A DNA stretch of 64,000 bases from an uncultured bacterium (GCA_938024995.1 CALJDU010000033.1:124001-188000); one strand, 5' to 3'; positions 14,631 through 23,466 are shown, counted from the first letter of the stretch. The notes: a model not told the origin generated them from the sequence alone. Numbers and translations: made by a program.

Positions 14631-16447
14631 CCCGTTTGTCGACCCCCTTTTGTCGCGCGCTCTCCGCGACGCTTTTGAGTCTCCTCTTCGCATGCGTCAC
14701 CGAGGTCCCGGAAGAACCGGTTGGAGCCGAGGCCGCGATTGTCGACGGCGTGCTGGAGCGCGCGCGTCACGAGGTCATCTTCCTCTACAACATCCGCGGC
14801 GCGGCCTGCACCGGGACGATCATCGCGCCTCGCGTTGTGTTGACCGCCAAGCACTGCGTGCAGAACGGCACCGCGGTCGTCCCCGCGAGCGAGCTTCGCG
14901 TGCTCGTGGGTCCTTCGACCAGCAACCTCCGCGCGCAGTACAACGTCGCCGAGGTCCGCGTGGCGCCGGGTCGCAGTGATCTGCAAGACGCATCCGACGT
15001 CGCGGTCTTGATCTTGACCTCAGACGCGAGCGAGACACCGATGGAGGTGTCGTTCGACAGCCCCTTCGACATCGTCGGCGAGACGTTCACGGCGGTCGGC
15101 TACGGTCAGACGCCGAGCGGCGGCAGCGGCGTCAAGTACACCGCGGACAAGCGCGTCCAAGGCGTGATGCGCGGCTTCATTTTCGTGAACCCGTCGGTCT
15201 GCTCGGGCGATTCCGGCGGCCCGCTGATCGGAGCCGATGGTCGCGTCTGGGGCGTCGCCTCGTTCATCTACAGCGAAGACCGAGGCTCCCCGCGATGCGG
15301 CACCGCTCCAGGCGCCTACAACAACCTCAACCGTTGGCGCGACCTGATCGAGGGCGCGATCGAAGACACCGGCTCCTGCATCCCGGACGAGGAGATCTGC
15401 AACGGCGTAGACGACAACTGCGACGATCGAATCGACGAGGGCTGTCAGCCGCTCGGCGCGACGTGCAGCAACGACAGCGAGTGCTTCGGTGGTCTGTGCG
15501 ACGAGATCGAAGGAACGCGCGTGTGCACCGCGGTGTGCGATCCGCTTCGCCCTGCGGTTGGATGCGCGACGAACATGTACTGCGCGAACGTCGGCGGATG
15601 CGGTGGCCGCTGCGCCGTCGGGACGCCTGAGGGCGGCGAGATCGAAGACGAGTGCACCAGCGACACGCAGTGCATCACGGGGTACTGCACTGACCCGGGC
15701 GACGGACGTCGTCGCTGCCTCGTGCCTTGCCAAGGTGACGCCGGGACGTGCCTCAGCGGAGAGGTCTGCGCCGCGCCGCCCGGAGCGTGCGGTGGTTGTG
15801 TTCCGGAAGAGCTCGTCAACAGCGTCAGAGGCATCGGCGAAGCCTGTGACGGTGACGAGAACTGCGGCTCGGGCATCTGCTTCGATGACGAGGGCTTCAT
15901 GTATTGCTCGCGTGCTTGCACGGAAGACGCCGACTGTGGCGACGCCTTCCACTGTCGCGGCGACCGCTGCGCCCGTGGTCCGCGCGCGAACGTCGGCGAG
16001 AGCTGCGTCACGAACGACGATTGCGCGGACGGCATCTGCGCCTCACGCGGCGGAGATGTCCGCTGGTGCACCTCGGTGTGCGGCGAGTGCCCCGACGGCT
16101 TCGCGTGCGAGCCGGCCGGCGACACCATGGTCTGCTCGCCCGTGCTCGGTCTCATCGGTGACGAGTGCGCCGAGAGCGCGGACTGCGTCACGAACTTCTG
16201 CGCTGGTATTGAGGGCGAGATGATCTGCACCCGCCTCTGCGGCTCAGACCTCCCCTGTGCGGCGGGACAAGAGTGCGTCCGGGCGGACGGTCGCGGGACC
16301 GCGGTGTGCGTGCCGCGCGGCGACGCGAGAAGCGGCGTCGACGGCGATGGCGGCGGATGTGCAGCCTCCGCGAGCTCTCGCGGTACGGGCCAGGCGGGTC
16401 TCTTCGCGATCGCGATGCTCGGCATTCTCCTGCGCCGACGTCGCTAG
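14627..16447 (+). CDS. Trypsin-like protease with cysteine repeats, lipoprotein (copy 2)
   Basis: 606 residues from the ATG overlapping the stop of copy 1 (ATGA). Same plan: lipobox ending at Cys23 (LLFAC), triad His76 (TAKHC), Asp124 (ASDVAVL), Ser196 (GDSGGP), a MopE-like CNGVDDNCDDRIDEGC, cysteine-rich repeats with the shared CGGCVPE segment, and a C-terminal Gly-Cys/helix/RRRR tail. Domain order and many motifs match copy 1, so the pair arose by tandem duplication; differences are spread along the whole length, so the event is not recent. Co-translation suggests the two act together, possibly on each other as zymogen and activator, but that is a guess. Confidence 0.9.
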   Translation: MTRLSTPFCRALSATLLSLLFACVTEVPEEPVGAEAAIVDGVLERARHEVIFLYNIRGAACTGTIIAPRVVLTAKHCVQNGTAVVPASELRVLVGPSTSNLRAQYNVAEVRVAPGRSDLQDASDVAVLILTSDASETPMEVSFDSPFDIVGETFTAVGYGQTPSGGSGVKYTADKRVQGVMRGFIFVNPSVCSGDSGGPLIGADGRVWGVASFIYSEDRGSPRCGTAPGAYNNLNRWRDLIEGAIEDTGSCIPDEEICNGVDDNCDDRIDEGCQPLGATCSNDSECFGGLCDEIEGTRVCTAVCDPLRPAVGCATNMYCANVGGCGGRCAVGTPEGGEIEDECTSDTQCITGYCTDPGDGRRRCLVPCQGDAGTCLSGEVCAAPPGACGGCVPEELVNSVRGIGEACDGDENCGSGICFDDEGFMYCSRACTEDADCGDAFHCRGDRCARGPRANVGESCVTNDDCADGICASRGGDVRWCTSVCGECPDGFACEPAGDTMVCSPVLGLIGDECAESADCVTNFCAGIEGEMICTRLCGSDLPCAAGQECVRADGRGTAVCVPRGDARSGVDGDGGGCAASASSRGTGQAGLFAIAMLGILLRRRR

Positions 16448-16507
16448 CGACAACGCGAACTTCCGCCGCGATGGTGCGCGGCGGGAGGATCGCGTTACGC
16501 TCACCCA

Positions 16508-17104
16508 GTGACACCTGCGCACAAGCGTCTCCGTGAGCTGCATCTCCACACGCCACTGCGTCTCGTCGCGTACGCGGTGTGCGCGCTCGCGCTCGGCGGC
16601 TGCGTCAACCTTGAGGGCTTCCGGACCGAAGAAGGCGTTCCCTTCCGCGGCGAGGTAAACGGCATCGACGCCCTCGACTGCGAAGCGGAACCCTGCTCGT
16701 TCGTTCGGCGCGGCTTCCAGTCTGGAACAGAGCTCGCGCTCACGTTCGATCCCGACTTCACCTCGTCGGTCGCTGGCACCATGACGACGGTGAGCGACGA
16801 GTGCGATCCCGTGTTCGACGGAACGGAGCTTCACGCGATCGCTCCGCTGGTCCACGACCCGCTCAGTCAGTTCGACTTTCCGGGAGGCGACCGCCTACGG
16901 AACTACGTTCTTCACGCCCGACCGCGCTCGGGTCCCCTCGCCTCGCGTGACGTCACCGTGTTCCTATCGTTGATGAACGGCGACGCGGTCGAGCTCCGCG
17001 TGGTCGCCGGGAACGGTTCACGCGTGTGCGACCCAACCGACTGCGATGCGCGAGCGGAGTGTGACTTCTTTGGCATCTTCAAGCTGGGGCGAAAGAACCG
17101 ATGA
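16508..17104 (+). CDS. Predicted lipoprotein of unknown function
   Basis: 198 residues from a GTG. A basic N-terminus and hydrophobic stretch end in LALGGC, a clear lipobox at about residue 32. The mature part is mainly polar with four further cysteines in short pairs (DCEAEPC; CDPTDC) and looks like a beta-rich domain. I do not recognise the family. Its TGA overlaps the ATG of tsaD (ATGA). That coupling is odd, since tsaD is a conserved tRNA-modification gene with no known link to lipoproteins, and probably reflects gene packing more than function. Confidence 0.6.
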   Translation: MTPAHKRLRELHLHTPLRLVAYAVCALALGGCVNLEGFRTEEGVPFRGEVNGIDALDCEAEPCSFVRRGFQSGTELALTFDPDFTSSVAGTMTTVSDECDPVFDGTELHAIAPLVHDPLSQFDFPGGDRLRNYVLHARPRSGPLASRDVTVFLSLMNGDAVELRVVAGNGSRVCDPTDCDARAECDFFGIFKLGRKNR

Positions 17105-18165
17105 TCGTTTTGGGCATTGAGAGTTCGTGCGACGAGACCGCCGCGGCGCTCGTTCGCGATGATGGCGAGGTGATCGCCGACGTGGTCGCCAGCCAGGTCG
17201 CGGAGCACGCGCCGTATGGTGGCGTCGTTCCCGAGATCGCCGCGCGGGCACACTTGCGCGCGCTCATCCCGGTTCTCGACGCGGCCGTATCGTCGCTCGA
17301 CGGCGGAATGGATCAAGTCGACGCGATCGCGGTCACGAACGGTCCCGGGCTGGTCGGCGCGCTGTTGGTCGGGGTCTCCGCGGCCAAGGCGCTCGCGTTC
17401 GCGACCGGCAAACCGCTCATCGGCGTGAACCACTTGGACGGTCACCTCCTCGCGCCCTTTTTGCGCCGCGGTTCTGGGGAGGAGACGCCCCCCGCGTTTC
17501 CGTACATCGGGCTCCTGGCGAGCGGCGGACACACCGCGATCTACCGGGTCAACACTCCGCGCGAGATCTCCTTGGTTGGCCAGACCCGAGATGACGCTGC
17601 GGGCGAAGCATTCGACAAGGTCGCGAAGCTGCTCGGGCTCGGCTACCCGGGTGGCCCCGTCATCGATCGACTCGCGAAAGAAGGCGATCCGTCAGCCCAC
17701 GACTTCCCCGCTCCGATGCCCTCACGGAAGAACCCAGACTTCAGCTTCAGCGGGCTCAAGACCGCGGTCGCGCGCCACGTCCGCACACACGGCGTCCCCA
17801 CCACCGAACAAGGTATGAAGGACATCTGCGCGTCGTTTCAAAAAGCGGTCGTCAGCGTGCTCGCGAACAAGGCTGTCGCGGCGTGTGAACGAGAAGGCAT
17901 CTCGACCCTCGCGCTGGGCGGAGGGGTGGCCGCGAACTCCGGTCTGCGGGCAAGGGCGAAGGCGCTCTGCGACAAGAAGGGCCTGACGCTCTGCGTCCCC
18001 TCGATCAAGTCGTGCACGGACAACGCAGCGATGATCGCCTACGCCGGATGCGTCCGCTACGCGAACGGTGAACGCGACGACGAGGTCACGCCGTACTCTC
18101 GCGATCCGAAGCGGCTGCGGGGAAAGTTCAGAGCCGACGGCTCGTTTGTCCCGCGCAAGCGCTAG
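17101..18165 (+). CDS. tsaD: tRNA N6-adenosine threonylcarbamoyltransferase
   Basis: 354 residues, normal for the family. N-terminal VLGIESSCDETAAALV, the metal-binding histidines in GVNHLDGHLLAPF, the LASGGHT motif, DDAAGEAFDKVAKLLGLGYPGGP, FSFSGLKTAV and a C-terminal GGVAANSGLR with CTDNAAMIAYAG are all intact. With TsaB, TsaE and TsaC it makes the t6A37 modification of ANN-decoding tRNAs in the cytoplasm; those partners are not in the window. Start ATG overlaps the preceding stop. An essential housekeeping gene in nearly all bacteria. Confidence 0.97.
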   Translation: MIVLGIESSCDETAAALVRDDGEVIADVVASQVAEHAPYGGVVPEIAARAHLRALIPVLDAAVSSLDGGMDQVDAIAVTNGPGLVGALLVGVSAAKALAFATGKPLIGVNHLDGHLLAPFLRRGSGEETPPAFPYIGLLASGGHTAIYRVNTPREISLVGQTRDDAAGEAFDKVAKLLGLGYPGGPVIDRLAKEGDPSAHDFPAPMPSRKNPDFSFSGLKTAVARHVRTHGVPTTEQGMKDICASFQKAVVSVLANKAVAACEREGISTLALGGGVAANSGLRARAKALCDKKGLTLCVPSIKSCTDNAAMIAYAGCVRYANGERDDEVTPYSRDPKRLRGKFRADGSFVPRKR

Positions 18166-18262
18166 CGATCACTTCGGGCCTGTCCACGCGCGGGCTTCCC
18201 GTCCGGGCACAACACGCCGAGGTTGGGTACAACGCGTGGGACGCGGGTCAAATGACGCGAGT

Positions 18263-18766
18263 TCATCCGGCGGAATTCCGCGCCGCTCGATGAGCACCTC
18301 TCGCGATGTCGCGAAACGCGTCGATCTGATCGGCCAACCCTGGAGGCGCGGCGCACCCGAGACGCGTCAGCCACCGAGCGCCGTCTCCGGTCCGCGCGAA
18401 GAAGCGAATCGGATACGGCGTCCCTGACATGAACGCGAGACCGGTCACGACGCTCCGGAAGAGCGCCCCCTTGAAACCTGACGCCGGAATGATCGACGCG
18501 AGGCCGACCGCGCCGCGGTTCACCAGTCGCTCGTTCACCTCGTTTGAGACCGCGCGGAACTCGCTGGAGGGCGGGCGATGTGTCTCCTCGAGAACTCCGA
18601 CGAGCCCGATCTTACCATCCCGCGAAGCGTTGAACGCGGCTTCGGACAGGCTCTCGAGCCCGAGCGCGACCTTGACCCGCGGAGTACCGGTCCACACCAC
18701 GATGGCGACGTTCCCGATCACGATTGAGCCGTGGTCGGCGTCGAGTGAGGCGGGCGTGAGATCCAC
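18263..18766 (-). CDS. Conserved-looking hypothetical protein
   Basis: 167 residues from a GTG. No signal peptide or membrane helix. The first half looks like an alternating alpha/beta domain (IVIGNVAIVVWTG, KIGLVGVLEETHRPPSSEFR), the second half has hydrophobic segments around GFKGALFRSVVTGLAF. The RPPSS plus strand pattern recalls small STAS- or roadblock-like proteins that accompany kinases in myxobacteria, but I cannot place it in a family. It follows the TerB-like gene by 39 bases on the same strand, so they may be co-transcribed. Confidence 0.5.
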   Translation of the reverse strand: MDLTPASLDADHGSIVIGNVAIVVWTGTPRVKVALGLESLSEAAFNASRDGKIGLVGVLEETHRPPSSEFRAVSNEVNERLVNRGAVGLASIIPASGFKGALFRSVVTGLAFMSGTPYPIRFFARTGDGARWLTRLGCAAPPGLADQIDAFRDIARGAHRAARNSAG

Positions 18767-18805
18767 CTACGTGATTGTTCCACACCCGTTTCGACGGCGC
18801 ACGCA

Positions 18806-19168
18806 TCACTCCTCCTCTTGGGCGACCAGCGAGATACGCCACTCGGCCTTGAGCCAACTCAAGAGCGACTCTTCGCTCGCGGTCACGCTACCCGCGCGGG
18901 CGACGTGCTCCACCGCGGCATACATCTCCTCGCGCGCAAAGGACCGCTTGATCTGCTTTGCCGCCTCGAGCACAGCGTCTCGTTCCACAAGCTCCTCGGA
19001 CGCGCGCGTCCAAGCGTCATCGAGGCCATCGATCTCAGCCGCGACGTCCCTCAGGAACGCGCCCTCGTCTGGGTGCGTCGAGCCGTCCGCTCGCATGACC
19101 TCGCGAATCAACGCCGCGAGCACGGTCAACTCGTCGTCTCGGAGAACAGCGGCATCTCGGTATCCCAT
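18806..19168 (-). CDS. TerB-like helical protein
   Basis: 120 residues, all predicted helix. The stretch LAALIREVMRADGSTHPDEGAFLRD matches the acidic metal-binding motif of the TerB / DjlA N-terminal fold (ADG..HPDE), with a second pseudo-repeat in the later half (GSVTASEESLL). Such small TerB proteins are widespread and mostly of unknown role; some bind metals or sit in membrane-linked stress complexes. No tellurite-resistance genes are nearby. An AT-rich promoter-like hexamer ends 9 bases before the ATG. Confidence 0.65.
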   Translation of the reverse strand: MGYRDAAVLRDDELTVLAALIREVMRADGSTHPDEGAFLRDVAAEIDGLDDAWTRASEELVERDAVLEAAKQIKRSFAREEMYAAVEHVARAGSVTASEESLLSWLKAEWRISLVAQEEE

Positions 19169-19177
19169 CCGCGAACA

Positions 19178-19183
19178 ATACTA
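19178..19183 (-). promoter_or_regulatory. Possible -10 hexamer of a near-leaderless TerB-like message
   Basis: On the minus strand the bases read TAGTAT, inside one of the few AT-rich patches here (TAAATAGTATTG), with only 9 bases to the ATG at 19168. A transcript starting 6-7 bases downstream would have almost no leader. There is no Shine-Dalgarno box to contradict this. Confidence 0.3.
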
Positions 19184-19271
19184 TTTAGGGGCGAACGCGT
19201 GCCCTCCACGCTCTGCGCGTTCTTCCTCGTCCAATGCCACCAATTCGGGCACGATAGCCGCGGAGGTTGTG

Positions 19272-21953
19272 ATGCGCGTTACGTCGAGACTCTTTCTTCT
19301 CTTGGGTGCGATGGCGTTTTTCGCCAACGGCCTGGGAGGCTGTGACTGTAACGCGGATGACGATCCCGACTCTTCTATGGGCGACTCCGGTGCCGACGCC
19401 TTCAGCGACGCAACCGACGACGCGGCCGACGCGGCCGACGGAGACGACGCCAGCGACGCGGACGATGGCGGCGAGTCCATGTGTGGCGACGGCGCGATTC
19501 AAGGCGGCGAAGAGTGCGACGACGGCAACGACTCCGATGACGACTTTTGTCTGACCACCTGCCGCAGCGCCTGTGGTGACGGCGTCGTCAACTCCGTCGA
19601 ACGCTGCGACATCGCGATCGCGGCGGGCGAGCCAGGCTCCTGCCCGATCAGCTGCGAGGACGGCGCCGCCTGCACCTCCACGGTCCTCAGCGGGAGCGGC
19701 TGCGCCGCGGAGTGTCTCGTCGCGCCGATCACCAGCTGCAACGATGGTGATGGTTGCTGCGCACCCGGCTGCGACGCCTTCTCAGATGATGACTGCGAGC
19801 CGATGTGTGGCAACAGCGTGGTCGAGCCGGGCGAGACGTGTGAAGACGGAGTCGGCGCGGGCTGCGCTTCTTGTGACGACGGCGAGGTCTGTACCGCGGA
19901 CGTCACCCGAGGCTCGGCCGCCATGTGCAACGTGATGTGCACGAGCACACCCATCGAGGCCTGCACCAATGCGGACGGCTGCTGCGCCGCGGGATGCGAC
20001 GCCGGCAGCGACGACGACTGCCCGATCATGTGCGGCAACGGCATCGTCGAACCGGGCGAACTCTGCGACGGCGACTGCCCGACCGTGGCCTCCTGCGACG
20101 ACGGAATCGCGTGCACCAACGACGTCCGCGTCGGGACCCGGCGCAACTGCGACGCTCGCTGCACCAACCTCCCGATCATGGTCTGCGAAGACGACGACGG
20201 TTGCTGCGCGCGCGGGTGCGACCAGACGAACGACAACGACTGCGCGCCGCGCTGCGGCAACGACGTCGTCGAGCGCGGCGAGACCTGCGATGGAGCCTGC
20301 CCGCTCGCGTGCGACGACGGATCGGTCTGCACAACAGACCGCCTCATCGGCAACGCCGCGATCTGCACCGCCGTCTGCGACTACGCGGACATCACGAGCT
20401 GCCGAAACGGTGACGGTTGCTGTCCGCTCCGTTGCACCCCGGCGACCGACAACGACTGCTCCGCGACGTGCGGCAACGGCGTGCTCGATCCCGGCGAGAT
20501 CTGCGACTTCGGCACCGCCAGCCCGTGCCCGCGGAGCTGCGACGACGGCGACCCGTGCACGACCGACACGCGGACCGGATCGGTCGCGAACTGCAGCGCG
20601 CAGTGCGTCCACACCCCGGTGACCACCTGCACGGGACGGGATGGCTGTTGCCCCACCGGTTGTAACGCCGCGACCGACAACGACTGCTCTTCCAGCTGTG
20701 GTAACGGGACCGTCGAGCCGGGCGAGACCTGCGACGGAACCTGCCCGACCACCTGCGATGACATGGACGCCTGCACCATGGACATTCAGACCGGATCCGC
20801 CACGCGCTGCAACGTGGAGTGCGCCAACCGAGCGATCACGCGCTGTACCAGCGGAGACGGCTGCTGCCCGGCCGGCTGCGACGCGACCCGCGACCGTGAC
20901 TGCATGTCCTCGTGCGGCAACGGAACGGTCGAGCCCGGAGAGACTTGCGACGGTGACTGCCCGACCAGCTGCAACGACCGCGATCCGTGCACGAACGACA
21001 CGCTGAGCGGCTCCGCCGATCGATGCGACGCGCGATGCACGAACAGCCCCATCACAAGCTGCGGCGATGGCGACCGCTGCTGTCCCTCGGGCTGCAGCGC
21101 CGCGACCGACGACGACTGCTCCGCGCGTTGCGGAAACGGCATCCTGGAGCCGGGAGAAGACTGCGACGACGGGAACACTGACCCCGATGACGGTTGCGAC
21201 CGATGCATGGAGGTCACGGAGCCGACCGCGTTCCGGATCACCGACCTCGACCTGCGTGACCCGCACGCCTTCGCCGACATCATCCGCTGCAGTGACATCA
21301 CGGAGACGGTCTTGGGGACGCCTGGGCTCAACCCACAGATTCAGACCGCAATGGAGACCGATGGCGACGACGACGGCCTGCTCGATCTCTCGTTCGTCAT
21401 GCGCTTCGACCCGCTCGATCAAGGCGTCCCGGGCGGAGCGACCTTCGATCTGGTCGCGGCCGACTGCACCGCGCCCATGAGCTCGACCCGTTGCTCGATG
21501 ATGGCCGGCGCCGCCGCGACCACCTTCGCGTACACGAACCAGTCTGGCGCCAGCCCCTGCTTGGCCGCGGTTCCCGGAACCACCTCTGGCTACGACCCCG
21601 CCCTGAGCGTACCGACGGGATTGTGCTTCGTCTCCGACGAGCAAACGATCGACCTCAACCTCGGGACGATCCGCATCTCGCTTCGTGACGCTCAGGTCGC
21701 GGCCGCCTACGTGGGCGCGCCTGCCGGCCGGCTCAGCAACGCCCTCCTCCGTGGCTTCCTCACGCTCTCCGACGCGATGATGATCAATCTCCCGGACGAC
21801 ATCCCGCTCTTGGGCGGCATGCCGATCTCTTCGCTGCTTCCGGGCGGCCCAGGCAACTGCAAGGACGAGAGCGACATGGACACGCACCCGGTTCACGGCC
21901 GGGGGTGGTGGATGTACTTGAACGGAACGGCGACCGAGGTCGACTACGAGTAG
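19272..21953 (+). CDS. Disulfide-repeat lipoprotein (Myxococcus-type cysteine-rich repeats)
   Basis: 893 residues from ATG 19272, fixed by a GGAGG box at 19262-19266 and a lipobox (GLGGC, Cys near residue 19). An Asp/Ala-rich linker (residues ~25-70) is followed by about nine copies of a 65-75 residue module: CGNGxVEPGETCDGxCP, CDDxxxCTxD, a GS-x-x-x-C step, PITxC and GDGCCPxGCxAxxDxDC. The first copy is of the DUF4215 type (CGDGAIQGGEECDDGND). After ~21220 comes a cysteine-poor C-terminal domain of ~230 residues opening with AFRITDLDLRDPHAF. Secreted, lipid-anchored and rigid; a surface stalk carrying a terminal domain is the simplest reading. Open frame upstream of 19272 is antisense to other genes and was left out. 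Confidence 0.88.
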   Translation: MRVTSRLFLLLGAMAFFANGLGGCDCNADDDPDSSMGDSGADAFSDATDDAADAADGDDASDADDGGESMCGDGAIQGGEECDDGNDSDDDFCLTTCRSACGDGVVNSVERCDIAIAAGEPGSCPISCEDGAACTSTVLSGSGCAAECLVAPITSCNDGDGCCAPGCDAFSDDDCEPMCGNSVVEPGETCEDGVGAGCASCDDGEVCTADVTRGSAAMCNVMCTSTPIEACTNADGCCAAGCDAGSDDDCPIMCGNGIVEPGELCDGDCPTVASCDDGIACTNDVRVGTRRNCDARCTNLPIMVCEDDDGCCARGCDQTNDNDCAPRCGNDVVERGETCDGACPLACDDGSVCTTDRLIGNAAICTAVCDYADITSCRNGDGCCPLRCTPATDNDCSATCGNGVLDPGEICDFGTASPCPRSCDDGDPCTTDTRTGSVANCSAQCVHTPVTTCTGRDGCCPTGCNAATDNDCSSSCGNGTVEPGETCDGTCPTTCDDMDACTMDIQTGSATRCNVECANRAITRCTSGDGCCPAGCDATRDRDCMSSCGNGTVEPGETCDGDCPTSCNDRDPCTNDTLSGSADRCDARCTNSPITSCGDGDRCCPSGCSAATDDDCSARCGNGILEPGEDCDDGNTDPDDGCDRCMEVTEPTAFRITDLDLRDPHAFADIIRCSDITETVLGTPGLNPQIQTAMETDGDDDGLLDLSFVMRFDPLDQGVPGGATFDLVAADCTAPMSSTRCSMMAGAAATTFAYTNQSGASPCLAAVPGTTSGYDPALSVPTGLCFVSDEQTIDLNLGTIRISLRDAQVAAAYVGAPAGRLSNALLRGFLTLSDAMMINLPDDIPLLGGMPISSLLPGGPGNCKDESDMDTHPVHGRGWWMYLNGTATEVDYE

Positions 21954-21973
21954 ACGCTTTTCGCGGAACCGCG

Positions 21974-22003
21974 GGAACCACGGAGATTCGTCTTCGTGGT
22001 TCC
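21974..22003 (+). terminator. Hairpin after the disulfide-repeat gene
   Basis: Nine-base perfect arms (21974-21982 and 21995-22003, GGAACCACG/CGTGGTTCC) with a 12-base loop, 20 bases after the stop. Only a weak T run (TTGGTTT) follows, so termination may be inefficient or it may belong to the neighbouring repeat structure. Confidence 0.4.
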
Positions 22004-22008
22004 TTGGT

Positions 22009-22338
22009 TTAAGACGTTCGGGTTCGAGAACGGGAACGGGTTCGGGTTCGAGAACGAGAACGGGAGCGGGAACGGGGTCGGGAACGGGTCGGGAACGGGG
22101 TCGGGAACGGGAACGGGAACGGGACGAGAACGGGTTCGGGCGCGGGTTCGGGTTCGGGGTCGGGGTCGGGTTCGGGGTCGGGGTCGGGGTCGCGTTGTTC
22201 CCGCACGCGCTCCCATTCCCATTCTCGTTCTCGTTCTCGTTCTCGTTCCCGTTCCCGAACCCGTTCCCGTCCCGTTCCCGTTCCCGTTCCCGAACCCGTT
22301 CCCGTTCCCGTTCCAGTTCCCGTTCCCGTTCCCGTTCC
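22009..22338. repeat. Hexanucleotide repeat tract folded as a large inverted repeat
   Basis: About 330 bases made almost entirely of hexamers. The left part (22009 to ~22195) is G-rich: GGGTTC, GGGAAC, GAGAAC and GGGGTC units. The right part (~22197 to 22338) is the complementary type: GTTCCC and GTTCTC units. The two halves can pair over most of their length, giving a very long imperfect hairpin or cruciform centred near 22195. Reading frames through it give only RERERE, GNGNGN or VPVPVP peptides and are not genes. It lies between the disulfide-repeat lipoprotein and the metH operon; together with flanks this explains the 612 bases (21954-22565) without a gene. Confidence 0.9.
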
Positions 22339-22504
22339 CGAACACGTCGACCATGCAAACGTTGAAGCCGACCGCAGGGGCGTCCGTGCGTCGTTTGGTC
22401 GAACAACCCTTACGCGGCGCAACAACCGCGCCAGCAACGAACCGCATCGCGCCACGCTCGTGGAACAAGCCGGCTGGCCGTCAAACACTCACAGATCCAT
22501 AAGC

Positions 22505-22533
22505 TTGCGCCGTTCTCGCCCCGGCCGTATACA
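22505..22533 (+). promoter_or_regulatory. Sigma-70-type promoter of the ArsR-methyltransferase/metH operon
   Basis: TTGCGC at 22505-22510 and TATACA at 22528-22533 are separated by 17 bases, the optimal spacing. Transcription would begin near 22540, inside the palindrome described next, leaving a leader of ~25 bases before the ATG at 22566. Confidence 0.55.
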
Positions 22534-22539
22534 TCTGCA

Positions 22540-22549
22540 TATCCGGATA
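22540..22549. promoter_or_regulatory. Palindromic operator candidate (ArsR-type)
   Basis: TATCCGGATA is a perfect 10-base palindrome at the predicted transcription start, just downstream of the -10 box and 16 bases before the first gene, which itself encodes an ArsR-family protein. Position and symmetry fit autorepression. AT-rich ATATC/GATAT half-sites are usual for ArsR regulators. Confidence 0.5.
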
Positions 22550-22565
22550 CACGGATTCTGCCCAC

Positions 22566-23459
22566 ATGGACCTCAACCAAAGGCTCTCGCTCGCCTCGCT
22601 CTTCTCCGATCGGAGCCGAGTGCGCTTATTCGCCTTGCTCGACGATCGCGACGCCTCGGTCGCGGAGCTTGTCGCGATCACCGAGCTCTCTCAGTCGCGC
22701 GTCTCCACGCATCTCGGGAAGCTCAAGGACGCCGGGCTCGTCGAGGTCCGGCGAGAGGGCGCGTCGCGCAGATACCGGCGCGCCGAGCGACCTCCGAAAG
22801 CGGCCCTGACGATTTACGAGGCGCTCGCCGCAGACCTTGATCCCCAAGTCCGTGCGGACAAGCAGCGCCGCGACGCACAGAAGAAGCCCTGGCCCGAGTC
22901 CATCGCCGGCGCGATGGGGAAACACTACTCGCCGGGCAGAACGTTCGAGGCGCTCGCGCAGAGCTTCCTCGCGCTGGTCGAGCTCGGCGACACCCTCGAC
23001 ATTGGTTGTGGCGACGGAACCATCGCGGAGATGATCGCGCCGCGGGCGACGCGCTACACCGGCGTCGATCAGAGCGAGGCGCTAATCGCGACCGCGCGTT
23101 CGCGAAAGCTTGAGGTGGCCTTCGACGTCGCCGACATGCACGCCCTCCCCTACGACGACGAGAGCTTCGACGCGGTGCTGATGCTGCACGTGCTTGCCTA
23201 CGCGAAGAAGCCCAACACCGCGCTCCGCGAAGCCGCCCGCGTCCTCGCCCCAGGCGGGCGCTTGATCGTCGCCGCGCTCAAAAAGCACGGTCACCAAAGC
23301 GTCACCGAGCGCTACGGCCACGAAAACGCGGGGCAAGATCCGCGTTCGCTTCGCCGCGTCTTGACGCGCCAAGGACTAACCGTCACGCAGTGCGCCGTGA
23401 CCACCAAGGAACGCAAGGCACCTCGCTTTGAGTCGCTGACCGTCGTCGCCACCCGATGA
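22566..23459 (+). CDS. ArsR-family HTH regulator fused to SAM-dependent methyltransferase domain
   Basis: 297 residues. The N-terminal ~85 residues are a winged helix of the ArsR type ([14 protein letters not shown], then recognition-helix region [26 protein letters not shown]) without the cysteines of metal sensors. Residues ~125-297 form a class I methyltransferase: [14 protein letters not shown] (SAM-binding glycine loop), [27 protein letters not shown]. Encoded 7 bases before metH. ArsR-type regulators of methionine genes that sense S-adenosylhomocysteine (SahR) are known in proteobacteria; here the fused domain could bind SAM or SAH as effector rather than methylate. The role as local metH regulator is inferred from position. 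Confidence 0.85.
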   Translation: MDLNQRLSLASLFSDRSRVRLFALLDDRDASVAELVAITELSQSRVSTHLGKLKDAGLVEVRREGASRRYRRAERPPKAALTIYEALAADLDPQVRADKQRRDAQKKPWPESIAGAMGKHYSPGRTFEALAQSFLALVELGDTLDIGCGDGTIAEMIAPRATRYTGVDQSEALIATARSRKLEVAFDVADMHALPYDDESFDAVLMLHVLAYAKKPNTALREAARVLAPGGRLIVAALKKHGHQSVTERYGHENAGQDPRSLRRVLTRQGLTVTQCAVTTKERKAPRFESLTVVATR

Positions 23460-23466
23460 GAAAAGC

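Noticed and set aside
18429..19271. N-terminal extension of the disulfide-repeat protein
   Set aside because: That stretch overlaps two genes on the other strand, and the lipobox with GGAGG support starts at 19272.
22009..22338. CRISPR-like repetitive region
   Set aside because: There are no unique spacers; the units are 6 bases and form an inverted repeat.
19782..22406. Minus-strand frame of 874 codons
   Set aside because: It is antisense to the disulfide-repeat gene and ends in the hexamer tract (ERERER runs). No start, signal or family pattern.
22009..22502. Frames giving RERERE, GNGNGN or VPVPVP peptides
   Set aside because: They are translations of the hexanucleotide repeats, not genes.
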